NCBI GenBank assembly: GCA_028705775.1
Contig: JAQWCW010000012.1
Coordinates: forward strand, 1 to 64,000
Source of the DNA: Eubacteriales bacterium
Lineage (GTDB): Bacteria; Bacillota; Clostridia; Christensenellales; Aristaeellaceae
Reading direction: 5' to 3'
DNA length: 64,000 nucleotides
A program made the translations under genes and the position numbers. The notes below the pieces were generated by a model. It was given only the letters and a program-made list of their open reading frames with translations, did no database searches and was not told the DNA's origin. Positions within the stretch are counted from its first letter, which is position 1, and every line of letters begins with the position of its first letter. This document shows, piece after piece, positions 54,621-63,421 of the stretch.

Positions 54621-54881
54621 ATGTATCGTTACAAAACGCAGGGAACCTGCTCAAGAGAAATAGACCTTGAGATTGAAAACGGGATTATAACAAGCTGCAC
54701 GATTGTCGGCGGCTGCAAGGGCAACACGACGGGGCTTGCTCGCATGGTTATAGGTCAGAAGGCGAGCGAGGTTCAGGATAAGCTTCGCGGAATACTCTGC
54801 CGCGACGGAACGTCCTGCCCCGACCAGCTGTCGCGCGCGATTGAGAGCTATCACAATGAGGAACGGGGAGCAGAAGATTGA
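54621..54881 (+). CDS. TSCPD-domain protein
   Basis: This 86-residue protein has the TSCPD domain (TCSREIDLEIENGIITSCTI, GGCKGNTTGLARMVIGQ, DGTSCPDQLSRAI), a Cys-containing module also found at the end of some ribonucleotide reductases. It is the stand-alone family type. The ATG at 54621 has GGAGG upstream; a longer reading frame from 54480 lacks a site. Its stop overlaps the TTG start of the helicase gene, so the two are coupled. Confidence 0.85.
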   Translation: MYRYKTQGTCSREIDLEIENGIITSCTIVGGCKGNTTGLARMVIGQKASEVQDKLRGILCRDGTSCPDQLSRAIESYHNEERGAED

Positions 54882-56071
54882 TAACCATTGACAATTCGGG
54901 AGACACGAAGAAATTTGCGGAGCTTGACATAAGCGGCGAGGTGCTCAAAGCTGTCGAGCGCATGGGCTTTACGGAAATGACGCCTGTACAGGCGAGAACA
55001 ATACCCCTCATGATGGAGGGGCGCGACATTATGGCTATTGCGCCGACCGGCACGGGCAAAACCGTCGCTTTCGGCATACCGATGCTCGAATATGTAAACC
55101 TTGGCGACAAGCGCGTTCAGGAAATTGTGCTTTGCCCTACGCGCGAGCTTGCGCAGCAGATAGCGGATGAGATTACCGAGCTTGCGCATTTCATACCGGA
55201 AATCAAGATTGCCTGCATTTACGGCGGACAGCCGATTCCCAAGCAGCTCAGCCAGCTGAAGCGCAGCCCGCAGATTCTTATCTGCACGCCGGGCCGTTTG
55301 CTCGACCATATGCAGCGCGGAAACATTCATCTGGACGCGGTGCATACGATGGTGCTTGACGAGGCGGACGAAATGCTCAAGATGGGCTTCGTCAAGGATG
55401 TTACCTCGATTATTGAAAAAACGCCGTCGGACAGGCAGCTTGTTATGTACTCAGCAACGACGAACCAGGACGTAATGACGATTGCGTGGAAATTCCAGCA
55501 CGAGCCTGAGGAAATCATCGTGCAGGCGACGGGCGACAACCGCCCCGATATAGCGCAGTTCGTAATTTCCTGCGAGCAGAGGGACAAGTACAACAACTTC
55601 CTCTACCTGCTTGACAGCGACGAGTACAAGCGCGTGATGGTTTTCTGCAACACGAAGGATATGACGCGCCGCCTGACCGAAAGGCTTGTTAAGCTCGGCT
55701 ATTCCGCAGACTGCCTCAACGGCGATATTCCGCAGATTAAGCGCAACCAGACGATGGAAGCTTTCCGCAAGAACAAGTTCCAAATCCTGATTGCGACGGA
55801 CGTTGCGGCGCGCGGGCTTGACATAGACGATGTCGAGGCTGTTATCAATTATGATTTGCCGCAGGAAAACGAATACTACACGCACAGGATTGGCAGAACC
55901 GGCAGAGCCAAGCGGCACGGAGTAAGCTTTTCCTTCGTAACCTTCGTTGAAAGCGTGCGGATGGACGAAATTCTCAAGTACATAAGCGCTAAGCCTATCA
56001 ACCTCCGCTTTGACGAGAACGGCGTGCTTTCCTACGCTGAGGACGGAAAACCCTTCTTTGAAAAGATTTAA
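54878..56071 (+). CDS. DEAD-box RNA helicase
   Basis: This is an ATP-dependent RNA helicase of 397 residues, containing only the two RecA-like domains and no RNA-binding tail. Q motif FTEMTPVQARTIP, motif I APTGTGKT, Ia PTRELAQQ, II DEAD, III SATT (in VMYSATTNQD), IV VMVFCNTKD, V ATDVAARGLDID and VI HRIGRTGRAKRHG are all present. It resembles CshA/DeaD-type helicases involved in RNA turnover or ribosome assembly. The TTG start at 54878 overlaps the TSCPD stop and has GGGGAG upstream. Confidence 0.93.
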   Translation: MITIDNSGDTKKFAELDISGEVLKAVERMGFTEMTPVQARTIPLMMEGRDIMAIAPTGTGKTVAFGIPMLEYVNLGDKRVQEIVLCPTRELAQQIADEITELAHFIPEIKIACIYGGQPIPKQLSQLKRSPQILICTPGRLLDHMQRGNIHLDAVHTMVLDEADEMLKMGFVKDVTSIIEKTPSDRQLVMYSATTNQDVMTIAWKFQHEPEEIIVQATGDNRPDIAQFVISCEQRDKYNNFLYLLDSDEYKRVMVFCNTKDMTRRLTERLVKLGYSADCLNGDIPQIKRNQTMEAFRKNKFQILIATDVAARGLDIDDVEAVINYDLPQENEYYTHRIGRTGRAKRHGVSFSFVTFVESVRMDEILKYISAKPINLRFDENGVLSYAEDGKPFFEKI

Positions 56072-56133
56072 CGGAAATTAAACGGCTTTCTTATTCGTTA
56101 TCTGTATGTCTGAAAGCGAAGGGAGGCGCGGCA

Positions 56134-56679
56134 TTGAAATATATACGCCGTTTCGTATGGTATCTCGCCTCGCGGCTGGCTCTGTGCTGCTGCCTTATCG
56201 GCGTTATGACCGTGGTTTTCTACTATGCGATGAATTTTGCGAATATGTATGTGGTTATCGGCGACGGAATGGCGATGCGCGCCAAAATCGTAATGGGCGT
56301 TACGGACGAGGTAACGGAGCTGCCGAAGTTTTTCCAGCAATCCTGCCTTGAAAGGGACGAAACCCTCCTTCGCGCGATTAACGGGGAAAACACCTACTCG
56401 CAGTACGACATTACGGGAATCGACCATCGCGTGAGCCTTTCATGGATGTGGTGCTGGCCGTGGGACACCTCGGCGCGCGTTGATTTCACGGAATCCGTTC
56501 CGGGAATAGACGGGCGAATAAAGAGCGAGTACAAGCAGGCGGCTACGGAGGCAGGAAAGCAGAGCGGGACGGATTTAACCTACCCGCCGAAATGGACAAC
56601 GACCACCTACCGCGCGCAGATGGTGCGCGAGAACGGCAGATGGTATGTAAAAAGCTTATCAATACTATCTCAGCAGTAA
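56134..56679 (+). CDS. Unknown single-pass membrane protein
   Basis: This 181-residue protein has one hydrophobic segment near the N-terminus (LALCCCLIGVMTVVFYYAMN) and an outside domain of about 145 residues (MAMRAKIVMGVTDEVTELPK, QMVRENGRWYVKSLSILSQ). No family was recognised; the end looks like an SnoaL/NTF2-like strand pair. The TTG at 56134 has GGGAGG upstream. It lies 12 nt before the dus gene and probably shares its transcript. Confidence 0.6.
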   Translation: MKYIRRFVWYLASRLALCCCLIGVMTVVFYYAMNFANMYVVIGDGMAMRAKIVMGVTDEVTELPKFFQQSCLERDETLLRAINGENTYSQYDITGIDHRVSLSWMWCWPWDTSARVDFTESVPGIDGRIKSEYKQAATEAGKQSGTDLTYPPKWTTTTYRAQMVRENGRWYVKSLSILSQQ

Positions 56680-56691
56680 CGGCGGTAAAAA

Positions 56692-57732
56692 ATGCAAGAA
56701 ACGACAAACCAAAGAAACATACCGCTTATCCTTGCGCCACTCGCAGGCGTTACGGACGCCGCGTTCCGCTCCGTGTGCTTTGAGCACGGGGCGGATTTTG
56801 CCGTAACCGAAATGGTTTCCGCGCAGGGACTTTTGCACTGCAAAAAGGACAATTCCGCAATGGTTTCCCTGCTCAAAAAATACGATATGGAAAACGGACG
56901 GCTCGCAATCCAGATTTTCGGGCGCGAGCCGCTTTATATGGCTGAGGCTGCCGCGCGCCTTTCCGAAACGGAAGGCTACTGCGCAATCGACATCAATATG
57001 GGCTGCCCCGCGCCGAAGGTAACAAGCGGCGGGAACGGCTCGGCGCTGATGAAAAAGCCGCTTCTGTGCGCAGATATTTTCCGCTCGGTTGTCGCCGCAA
57101 CGCTGCTGCCCGTAACAGCAAAAATACGGCTCGGCTGGGACGATACGTCCAAAAACGCCCTCGAAATATGCCGGATTGCGCGCGAGGAGGGCGTCAGCGC
57201 CGTTACAATACACGGAAGAACGCGGACGCAGATGTATTCAGGGCGTGCAGACTGGGCGGCGATTGGCAGAATCAAGGCGGCGGTAAAGCTGCCGATAATC
57301 GCAAACGGCGACGTATTCGAGCCTGAGGACGCTGTCGAAATACAGAAAACGACAGGCGCGGACGGGGTAATGATAGCGCGCGGCGCGCTCGGCAACCCTT
57401 TTTTATTTGAGCAGATTAAATCGCTAATCGGGAGCGGCTCATATGAGATTCCCGATATTTCAAAACGCATAGGCGTATGCCTTACGCACTACGAGAGAAA
57501 CATTGAAGAAAACGGAAGCGACATCGCGATTAAGGAAATGCGCAAGCACGTCGCGTGGTATTTGAGCGGGTTCTACGGCTCGGCGCAGCTCAAGCATAGC
57601 GTTAACCAAATGCAGGACTATGAAACGGTGCGCTCGGCGCTTCTCGCATATGAAAAGCAGCTTCGCGACATCGGGAAAACGCTCCCGACGCCCAGAACCA
57701 GACAGAGCATAAGCGAAAGGGCGGCGGAATAA
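56692..57732 (+). CDS. dus: tRNA-dihydrouridine synthase
   Basis: This FMN enzyme reduces uridine to dihydrouridine in tRNA. The 346-residue chain has the TIM barrel with LILAPLAGVTDAAFRSVCFE, AIDINMGCPAPKV with the catalytic Cys, TIHGRTRTQMYSGRADW and DGVMIARGALGNPFLF, followed by the C-terminal helical domain. It is of the DusB type common in Firmicutes. It is the last gene of the rightward block and converges on era. Confidence 0.94.
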   Translation: MQETTNQRNIPLILAPLAGVTDAAFRSVCFEHGADFAVTEMVSAQGLLHCKKDNSAMVSLLKKYDMENGRLAIQIFGREPLYMAEAAARLSETEGYCAIDINMGCPAPKVTSGGNGSALMKKPLLCADIFRSVVAATLLPVTAKIRLGWDDTSKNALEICRIAREEGVSAVTIHGRTRTQMYSGRADWAAIGRIKAAVKLPIIANGDVFEPEDAVEIQKTTGADGVMIARGALGNPFLFEQIKSLIGSGSYEIPDISKRIGVCLTHYERNIEENGSDIAIKEMRKHVAWYLSGFYGSAQLKHSVNQMQDYETVRSALLAYEKQLRDIGKTLPTPRTRQSISERAAE

Positions 57733-57736
57733 CAAA

Positions 57737-57772
57737 CGGCGCGGAAAGCGGTCAATGCCGCAGTCCGCGCCG
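57737..57772. terminator. Stem-loop between convergent dus and era
   Basis: CGGCGCGGA pairs with TCCGCGCCG, with a second inner stem GCGG/CCGC. On the minus strand it is followed by TTTGTTATT; on the plus strand there is no U-tract. A further GGCGTA/TACGCC-like repeat lies at about 57802-57840. Confidence 0.5.
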
Positions 57773-57841
57773 ATGCTATATACGCAAATCCAAATCAGAT
57801 AAGCGGCGTATCCGCCGTACCTCGCTTCGTTTACGCGCCGC

Positions 57842-58747
57842 TTACTTCTCCCCGTACCCCAGCGTTCGCAAATCGCTGACGCTGTTGCGCCAGTTCGGGC
57901 GAACCTTAATCCACAGCTTCAGATTAACGCGCGAATCAAGCAGCTGCTCGATTTCCATACGCGATTCCTCACCGATTGTTCTGAGCATAGCGCCCTTTTT
58001 GCCGATGATTATCGCCTTATGCGCGTCGCGCTCGCAGTATACGTCCGCGTTAATCTCGGTCATGACAGTGCCGTCCGCGCGCTCATACTTTTCAATGCCC
58101 ATAATTTCAACGCCGATTCCGTGCGGAACCTCGTCGCGCAGATGCGAAAGCGCCTTTTCACGGATAAGCTCCGCGCAGATGAGCCTTTCGGGCTGGTCGG
58201 TAAGCATATCATCCGGAAAATACTTTGGCCCCACCGGCAGATATGAGCGGATAACCGTTTTAAGCTCCTCAAGCCCGTCGCCGGTTTTGGCGCTGAGGGG
58301 AACGATTTCGTCCGCGCCAAAGCCCTGAAGCTCGCTAATCACGGAAAGCAGCTTGTCCTTCTTGAGAAGGTCAATCTTGTTGAGCGCGATAATCTTCTTA
58401 ATTCCGCGCTTGTTTTCGTTTTCAAGGATTTCCCTGTCCTTGGCTGTAATCAGATTTGCGTCCAGCACAATCAGAAGCTCGTCGATTCCGTCCATCGCCT
58501 CGCGAACGGACTTCATCATGGTTTCGCCGAGCTTTGTGCGCGGAGTGTGCATTCCCGGGGTGTCGAGGAACACCGTCTGCCAGTCCTCGCCGCCCACAAC
58601 GCCCATAATCCTGTTGCGCGTAGTCTGCGGCTTATCCGAAACTATCGCAATCTTTTCCCCTACAAGCGCGTTGATAAGCGTGCTTTTGCCTACGTTCGGT
58701 CTGCCGATAATGGCTATGAAGCCGCTGTGAAATTCCTTTTCGCTCAT
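57842..58747 (-). CDS. era: GTPase Era
   Basis: Era binds 16S rRNA near its 3' end and is needed for small-subunit assembly. The 301-residue chain has G1 GRPNVGKSTL, G2-G3 DTPGMHTPR, G4 NKID and G5 SAKTG, and the C-terminal KH domain (IIGKKGAMLRTIGEESRMEI). Its ATG overlaps the stop of the ybeY-cdd gene by 1 nt (TAATG), as part of the operon that starts with yqfD. Confidence 0.97.
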   Translation of the reverse strand: MSEKEFHSGFIAIIGRPNVGKSTLINALVGEKIAIVSDKPQTTRNRIMGVVGGEDWQTVFLDTPGMHTPRTKLGETMMKSVREAMDGIDELLIVLDANLITAKDREILENENKRGIKKIIALNKIDLLKKDKLLSVISELQGFGADEIVPLSAKTGDGLEELKTVIRSYLPVGPKYFPDDMLTDQPERLICAELIREKALSHLRDEVPHGIGVEIMGIEKYERADGTVMTEINADVYCERDAHKAIIIGKKGAMLRTIGEESRMEIEQLLDSRVNLKLWIKVRPNWRNSVSDLRTLGYGEK

Positions 58748-59649
58748 TAATCCTTATCCCCCATAAGCGACGCCTTGCCAAAGCCGTGAGGCAGAAGCTG
58801 CGTCAGCTTTTCCGTTAATACAACTCCGTCGGCTCCCGCCACAGTGACGATAAGCCCCGAAGAAAACTCGTTAAGCACCTGCCGGCAAGCCCCGCAGGGC
58901 CACGGCGAATCACCGGAAGAAACAATCGCAATCCTTGTGAACTCGCGCTCCCCTGCCGCTATCGCCGCAAACGCCGCGCAGCGCTCGGCGCAGATTGTAA
59001 GCCCGAAGCTCGCGTTCTCAATATTGCAGCCGGTAAAAATATGCCCCGTGCTTGTCATCAGCGCCGCGCCGACGGAATAGCCCGAATACGGCGCATAGGC
59101 ATTCCTGACAACCTCGCGCGCCGCGCTGAGCAGCCGTTCATCGTCCGACGAATAATCGCGCGTCATTCCCGCGTCGGAAAGAGCCTTTTCTTCCATTTCC
59201 CTCATCCTCGCTTTTTCGGCGGGCTGCATATGGTCATAGCCCATCAGATGAAACAATCCGTGAACAAGAAGATAGCACATCTCGCGCTCAAAGCTATGCC
59301 CGTATTCGAGCGCCTGCTCCCTCGCCCTTTCGGACGAAATCACAATATCGCCCAGAACGCACGCGCCCGCGTCCGCGTCATACTCGGCTCTGAGCCGCTT
59401 TGCGGAATCCCTCGCGGTATGCCCCTGCCTATAGTTTACCGTAGGAAAGCTGAGAACATCCGTCGCCTTGTCAATCTTTCTTTCGGAAGAATTGATTTTG
59501 CGGATGGTTTCGTCGTCCGTGATAATCACGGAGGCGAAAAGGCTTTCGCCCAAAGCCTCGGCTCTTTCCGCCGCGTCCGCGGCAAGCTGAAGCTTTACGG
59601 GCAGCTCGTCGGGAATACCGTCGGTGCATACGCGCATCTCAAGCTTCAT
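58747..59649 (-). CDS. YbeY-cytidine deaminase fusion
   Basis: This 300-residue protein joins two enzymes in one frame. Residues 1-163 are the rRNA maturation endonuclease YbeY, with SFPTVNY near 67 and the zinc motif HGLFHLMGYDH (H130, H134, H140). Residues about 172-297 are a homotetramer-type cytidine deaminase: YAPYSGYSVGAAL, TGCNIENASFGLTICAE with Zn ligand C220 and catalytic E222, and PCGACRQVL with C252 and C255. In many Clostridia the order is ybeY, dgkA, cdd, era as separate genes. Here dgkA is missing and the two flanking genes have merged across a linker of about 9 residues. The nucleotide sequence shows no frameshift. It overlaps pgpH by 4 nt. Confidence 0.93.
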   Translation of the reverse strand: MKLEMRVCTDGIPDELPVKLQLAADAAERAEALGESLFASVIITDDETIRKINSSERKIDKATDVLSFPTVNYRQGHTARDSAKRLRAEYDADAGACVLGDIVISSERAREQALEYGHSFEREMCYLLVHGLFHLMGYDHMQPAEKARMREMEEKALSDAGMTRDYSSDDERLLSAAREVVRNAYAPYSGYSVGAALMTSTGHIFTGCNIENASFGLTICAERCAAFAAIAAGEREFTRIAIVSSGDSPWPCGACRQVLNEFSSGLIVTVAGADGVVLTEKLTQLLPHGFGKASLMGDKD

Positions 59650-62384
59650 TCCCGCTTCGCCCCTTCCGGCTCCTCATGCGCCTTTGTATCGGCAGCCGTC
59701 TCGGCGACCTTTTGCTCGGCGGGTTTCTTGTCTTGCGTATTTGCGCCTTCATCGCTTGCGGCGGCTTTTGCTTCCGCTTTCGGCTCGCCCTGCTTGCTTT
59801 GGCTGACGGGCGCTGAAATTTCGCCGCCCGTATGCTCCTCGCGCTTTGCTTCCGGCTTCTGCGCCTGCGCGGAAGCGGCGCTTTCCTTTGCTTCGGGCGC
59901 TTGAGCCGCTTCCTCTTTGATTTCGGGCTTCGGCTTTACAGGCGCGGAAGGAACAACATGAGCGACTTCCGTCTTTATTTCGGCTTTAGCATCTGCCTTT
60001 ACTTCGGGCTTTGCTTCGGCTTTTGCTTCCGCCTTTACTTCGGGCTTTGCTTCGGGCTTCTGCTCCCTTATCTGCCTTGGCGGCTGCGGCGCGTTCGCGT
60101 CTATCGGCTGCGGAGGCTCGCCGTCATGCTGGCGTTTAAGGAGCGCCTCCTGCGTCTGCACTCCGCTTTCGTCCGTATCCTTGCGGGTAAGCGCAATTTT
60201 TTCCTCGTTCTTTTCCCTTATCTGCTTGATTGAAACGGACGGATACTCGATTCTTTCATGGAAAACGCCGTTCATAACGGTTGCGAACGCCTCACAAATT
60301 TTGTCCATTTCAGCAAAGGTAAGGGGCGACATTGAAAGCTGACCGTCCTCAAGCTTGCTTCTGACAAGCTGGATAATGAAATCCTCAATCGCTTCGGGCG
60401 TCGGGTTCTTCATCGTTCTTACAGCCGCCTCGATTGTGTCGGCAAGCATGACGATTGCGGCTTCCTTGGTCGTCGGCTTTTCGCCGTCATAACGGAAATC
60501 CTTGATATTAATCTGCGCGTCGGGGTTATCCTTGACGGCGCGGTAATAGAAATACATGACGGGGGTATCGCCGTGATGCTGCGCGATTATCTGCTGCACC
60601 TCAAAGGGCAGGCGCGCCTTTTGGGCAAGCTGAACGCCATCGCGGGTATGCGAGGTAACGATTGCCGCAGAAACGTAGGGGTCAGTCTTTTCATGCGGAT
60701 TTTCGCCCATCTGGTTTTCCTTGAAATAGTTCGGACGCTTGAGCTTGCCTATATCGTGATAATACGCTCCGACGCGCGCAAGCAGAGGATTCGCTCCGAC
60801 GCTTTCGGCGGCAGCCTCGGCAAGATTTCCGACGACGATGCTGTGATGATACGTGCCGGGAGTTTCGATGAGCAAGCGCCTCAAAAGCGGCTGATTGGGA
60901 TTTGCAAGCTCCAGTAGCTTTGCGGTGGTTGCGAGATTGAAAACAACCTCAAAAATAGGCTGGAAGCTGACGGCAAGCAGCGCGGACAGGATTCCGCCGC
61001 CGAGCGCCCACAGCGCGCTGTCCACCATTGCGCTCATATCGCTGTTGGTCAGGAAGGCAATGGCGAAAATCACTACGGCATTGGAAACGGAAATCAGTAT
61101 ACCCGTAAGCAGAACCCTTGTGCGCTGGGATTTTTTATGGAGCATAAGCGCGCATATCGGCCCGCTTACAAGCACCATATACATCATATAAACCATCTGC
61201 GCGGCGTAGGCGCTGTCGCCGCCCATGCTGAGCGCGGCAACGACGAGTGCGATAATCGTATTGGCTGTAATTGCCACAGACGAGCTTACCATGCCCGTCA
61301 AAAGAAGCACGGCGAGAGCAACCGGCGCAAAATACGGCTGCTCAAGCGAAATTGCGACAACGGACAAGCCCTCGGTAAGCACGAGCGAGAGCATAAGAAG
61401 CGACATTTTGCGCTTGTCGGTGAGCATATCCCTGTCGAAAAGCAGGATGAGCATATACAAAACGGCGGAAAGAAGCACATAGATAATGAGCGCTCCCATA
61501 TAGACGTTCATATCAATCCTGTTATCGGCAAGCAGCCCAAGGCTTCTTAAGATTTCAAGCTGAGTGGACTTTACGCGCGTTCCGCTTTCGACGATATTCT
61601 CGCCCTGCTTGTATATGACATCCTCAACCGCGTCATAGGCAATCTGCCGCGCCGCCTGCGTAGCCTCGTTGTCGATAACCATATTGGGAAGAATGCAGGC
61701 GCGAAGGAGCGAGCGGGCGACGTTCTGATACATATTCATGTCTATTCTGTTCATCGAAAGGTTCAGAATAGACGAAATGGACTGCTCCTCCTGCCCCTCG
61801 CTTATAGTGGCGGCAAGGGTGTTCTTTATCACGGAGGTGAAAAGCTTACGCTCCAAATCCAGCTCGTCAAGGTTTGAGCGGAGCAGGGTTGTAAGCTGAT
61901 ACGGAGCGAGCTTCAAATCGGGCATAAGGGACTCGGCGTAGGCGATATCCGTATCGGCGAACACAAGCTCGTCCTTACCCGCGCATTCGCTTTCCGAAAG
62001 AAGCAAATCGGAGTAATTGACTACCGCCTTCATTTCGTCCATAACAAGGTTCAGCTTTGCCAGAACCTCGGCTTCGACGCCGTCAATCGGATGATAGCTC
62101 GGCTGAACCGCGGCGGCGGCTGCCTGCCTGCGCTGAACAGTGGTTATTTCGTCAACGACATCGCGCGTTGCCGTAATCGTTTTCGGCGCTATGCTTCCGA
62201 CGACAAGGTTATACCTTTCGGGGGTGGAAGCGAGCATATAGATGCAAGCCATGAGAAGCATTCCCACGGCGAGTATCAGCGTGCCGGTAAGCTCCTTGCG
62301 GCGGCGGATTCTTTCCGGCCCCGCAAGCTCGCTCTTTGCGCGCTTATTCTTGAACAGGCTTTTTCTGGTTTTCCAAAGTTTCAT
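59646..62384 (-). CDS. pgpH: 7TM-HD membrane phosphodiesterase (PgpH/YqfF type) with long repetitive tail
   Basis: Members of this family hydrolyse cyclic di-AMP. The 912-residue chain has a transmembrane segment near residue 40, an extracellular domain (about 60-290), a 7TM block (about 295-510) and a cytoplasmic HD domain (VGAYYHDIGKLKRPNYFKEN, SAAIVTSHTRDGVQLA, QQIIAQHHGDTPVMYFYY). The typical protein ends near residue 720. Here a tail of about 180 residues follows, rich in Ala, Lys, Glu and Pro, with repeats such as KAEAKPEVKADAKAE. It is presumably disordered and cytoplasmic. It overlaps phoH by 4 nt upstream and ybeY-cdd by 4 nt downstream. Confidence 0.92.
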   Translation of the reverse strand: MKLWKTRKSLFKNKRAKSELAGPERIRRRKELTGTLILAVGMLLMACIYMLASTPERYNLVVGSIAPKTITATRDVVDEITTVQRRQAAAAAVQPSYHPIDGVEAEVLAKLNLVMDEMKAVVNYSDLLLSESECAGKDELVFADTDIAYAESLMPDLKLAPYQLTTLLRSNLDELDLERKLFTSVIKNTLAATISEGQEEQSISSILNLSMNRIDMNMYQNVARSLLRACILPNMVIDNEATQAARQIAYDAVEDVIYKQGENIVESGTRVKSTQLEILRSLGLLADNRIDMNVYMGALIIYVLLSAVLYMLILLFDRDMLTDKRKMSLLMLSLVLTEGLSVVAISLEQPYFAPVALAVLLLTGMVSSSVAITANTIIALVVAALSMGGDSAYAAQMVYMMYMVLVSGPICALMLHKKSQRTRVLLTGILISVSNAVVIFAIAFLTNSDMSAMVDSALWALGGGILSALLAVSFQPIFEVVFNLATTAKLLELANPNQPLLRRLLIETPGTYHHSIVVGNLAEAAAESVGANPLLARVGAYYHDIGKLKRPNYFKENQMGENPHEKTDPYVSAAIVTSHTRDGVQLAQKARLPFEVQQIIAQHHGDTPVMYFYYRAVKDNPDAQINIKDFRYDGEKPTTKEAAIVMLADTIEAAVRTMKNPTPEAIEDFIIQLVRSKLEDGQLSMSPLTFAEMDKICEAFATVMNGVFHERIEYPSVSIKQIREKNEEKIALTRKDTDESGVQTQEALLKRQHDGEPPQPIDANAPQPPRQIREQKPEAKPEVKAEAKAEAKPEVKADAKAEIKTEVAHVVPSAPVKPKPEIKEEAAQAPEAKESAASAQAQKPEAKREEHTGGEISAPVSQSKQGEPKAEAKAAASDEGANTQDKKPAEQKVAETAADTKAHEEPEGAKRE
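59995..60055 (-). repeat. 25-bp direct repeat in the pgpH tail
   Basis: GCCTTTACTTCGGGCTTTGC plus TTCGG occurs at 59995-60019 and again at 60031-60055, a 36-bp period. It encodes part of the KPEV/KAEA repeat tail and suggests growth by slippage or unequal crossing over. Confidence 0.8.
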
Positions 62385-63373
62385 TGGTCAGCCTCCCCCG
62401 TTTGCGGCTTTTGCGCCTGCAGCGGACGGTTTGCATAGGCGCGCACAATACGCTGGACAAGCTCGTTGCGCACAACGTCGCCCTCCTTTAGCATTGAAAC
62501 GGCTATGCCCTCAACGCCCGAAAGCACCTCGACCGCGTCTGCAAGTCCGCTCTTTTTGAACATCGGCAAATCAACTTGCGTAAGGTCGCCCGTTACGACG
62601 GCGCGCGAGCCTGCGCCAAAGCGCGTAAGGAACATTTTCATCTGCTCAGGAGTCGTATTCTGCGCTTCGTCCAGTATGACGAAGCACTCCGAAAGCGTTC
62701 TGCCGCGCATATACGCAAGCGGAGCGATTTCAACCGTTCCGCGCTCAAACAGCTTCTGATACGAATCCACGCCCATCATGTCGTAAAGCGCGTCATAAAG
62801 CGGGCGAAGATAAGGGTCAACCTTCTGCGTCAAATCGCCGGGCAGAAAGCCCAGCTTCTCGCCCGCCTCAACGGCAGGCCGCGTAAGAACAATTCTTTCA
62901 ACCTCGCGGTTCTTGAGCGCCATAACAGCCATAGCTATCGCAAGATAGGTTTTCCCCGTGCCTGCGGGGCCTACCGCAAATGTGAGCTGATTGCGACGCA
63001 TCATGTCCACATAATTCCTTTGCCCGAGGGTTTTTGCCTTAATCGGTTTGCCGCGATAGGTAACCGCGACAACGTCCGAAAGCAGCTCGTCCATGTCCTC
63101 AAGCCTGCCGGAACGCCTGAGCTCAAGCGCGTAGCGAATCCTCGTTCTGTCCGTTTCCTCGCCCGACGCGGACAGCTCCATCAGCTTTTCAAGCACGTCG
63201 CGGGCAATCAGAACGTCGTTTTCGCTTCCGGAAATCTCAACCCTGTCCGCGCGAAGCGCGATAGCCGTTCCCGTTTCCTGCTCGATGAGCGCAATATTGC
63301 GGTCGCCCGCTCCGAAAAGCGCGGAGTACGCCTCCATTGATGAAATCTTCGGCACGAGGTCAAGCTTTACCAA
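62381..63373 (-). CDS. phoH: PhoH-family ATPase
   Basis: This 330-residue cytoplasmic protein has an N-terminal KH-like domain (about 1-80) and the PhoH ATPase core: FAVGPAGTGKTYLAIAMAV (Walker A), RIVLTRPAVEAGEKLGFLPG and FVILDEAQNTTPEQMKMFLT (Walker B), and GDLTQVDLP. Its role is thought to be in RNA metabolism alongside YbeY. The start is TTG at 63373 with GGAGG eight bases upstream. It lies 48 nt behind yqfD. Confidence 0.94.
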   Translation of the reverse strand: MVKLDLVPKISSMEAYSALFGAGDRNIALIEQETGTAIALRADRVEISGSENDVLIARDVLEKLMELSASGEETDRTRIRYALELRRSGRLEDMDELLSDVVAVTYRGKPIKAKTLGQRNYVDMMRRNQLTFAVGPAGTGKTYLAIAMAVMALKNREVERIVLTRPAVEAGEKLGFLPGDLTQKVDPYLRPLYDALYDMMGVDSYQKLFERGTVEIAPLAYMRGRTLSECFVILDEAQNTTPEQMKMFLTRFGAGSRAVVTGDLTQVDLPMFKKSGLADAVEVLSGVEGIAVSMLKEGDVVRNELVQRIVRAYANRPLQAQKPQTGEADQ

Positions 63374-63421
63374 ATATATCTTCCTCCGGTTTCACAGAAA
63401 TAATATATGAAAGACATTGCA

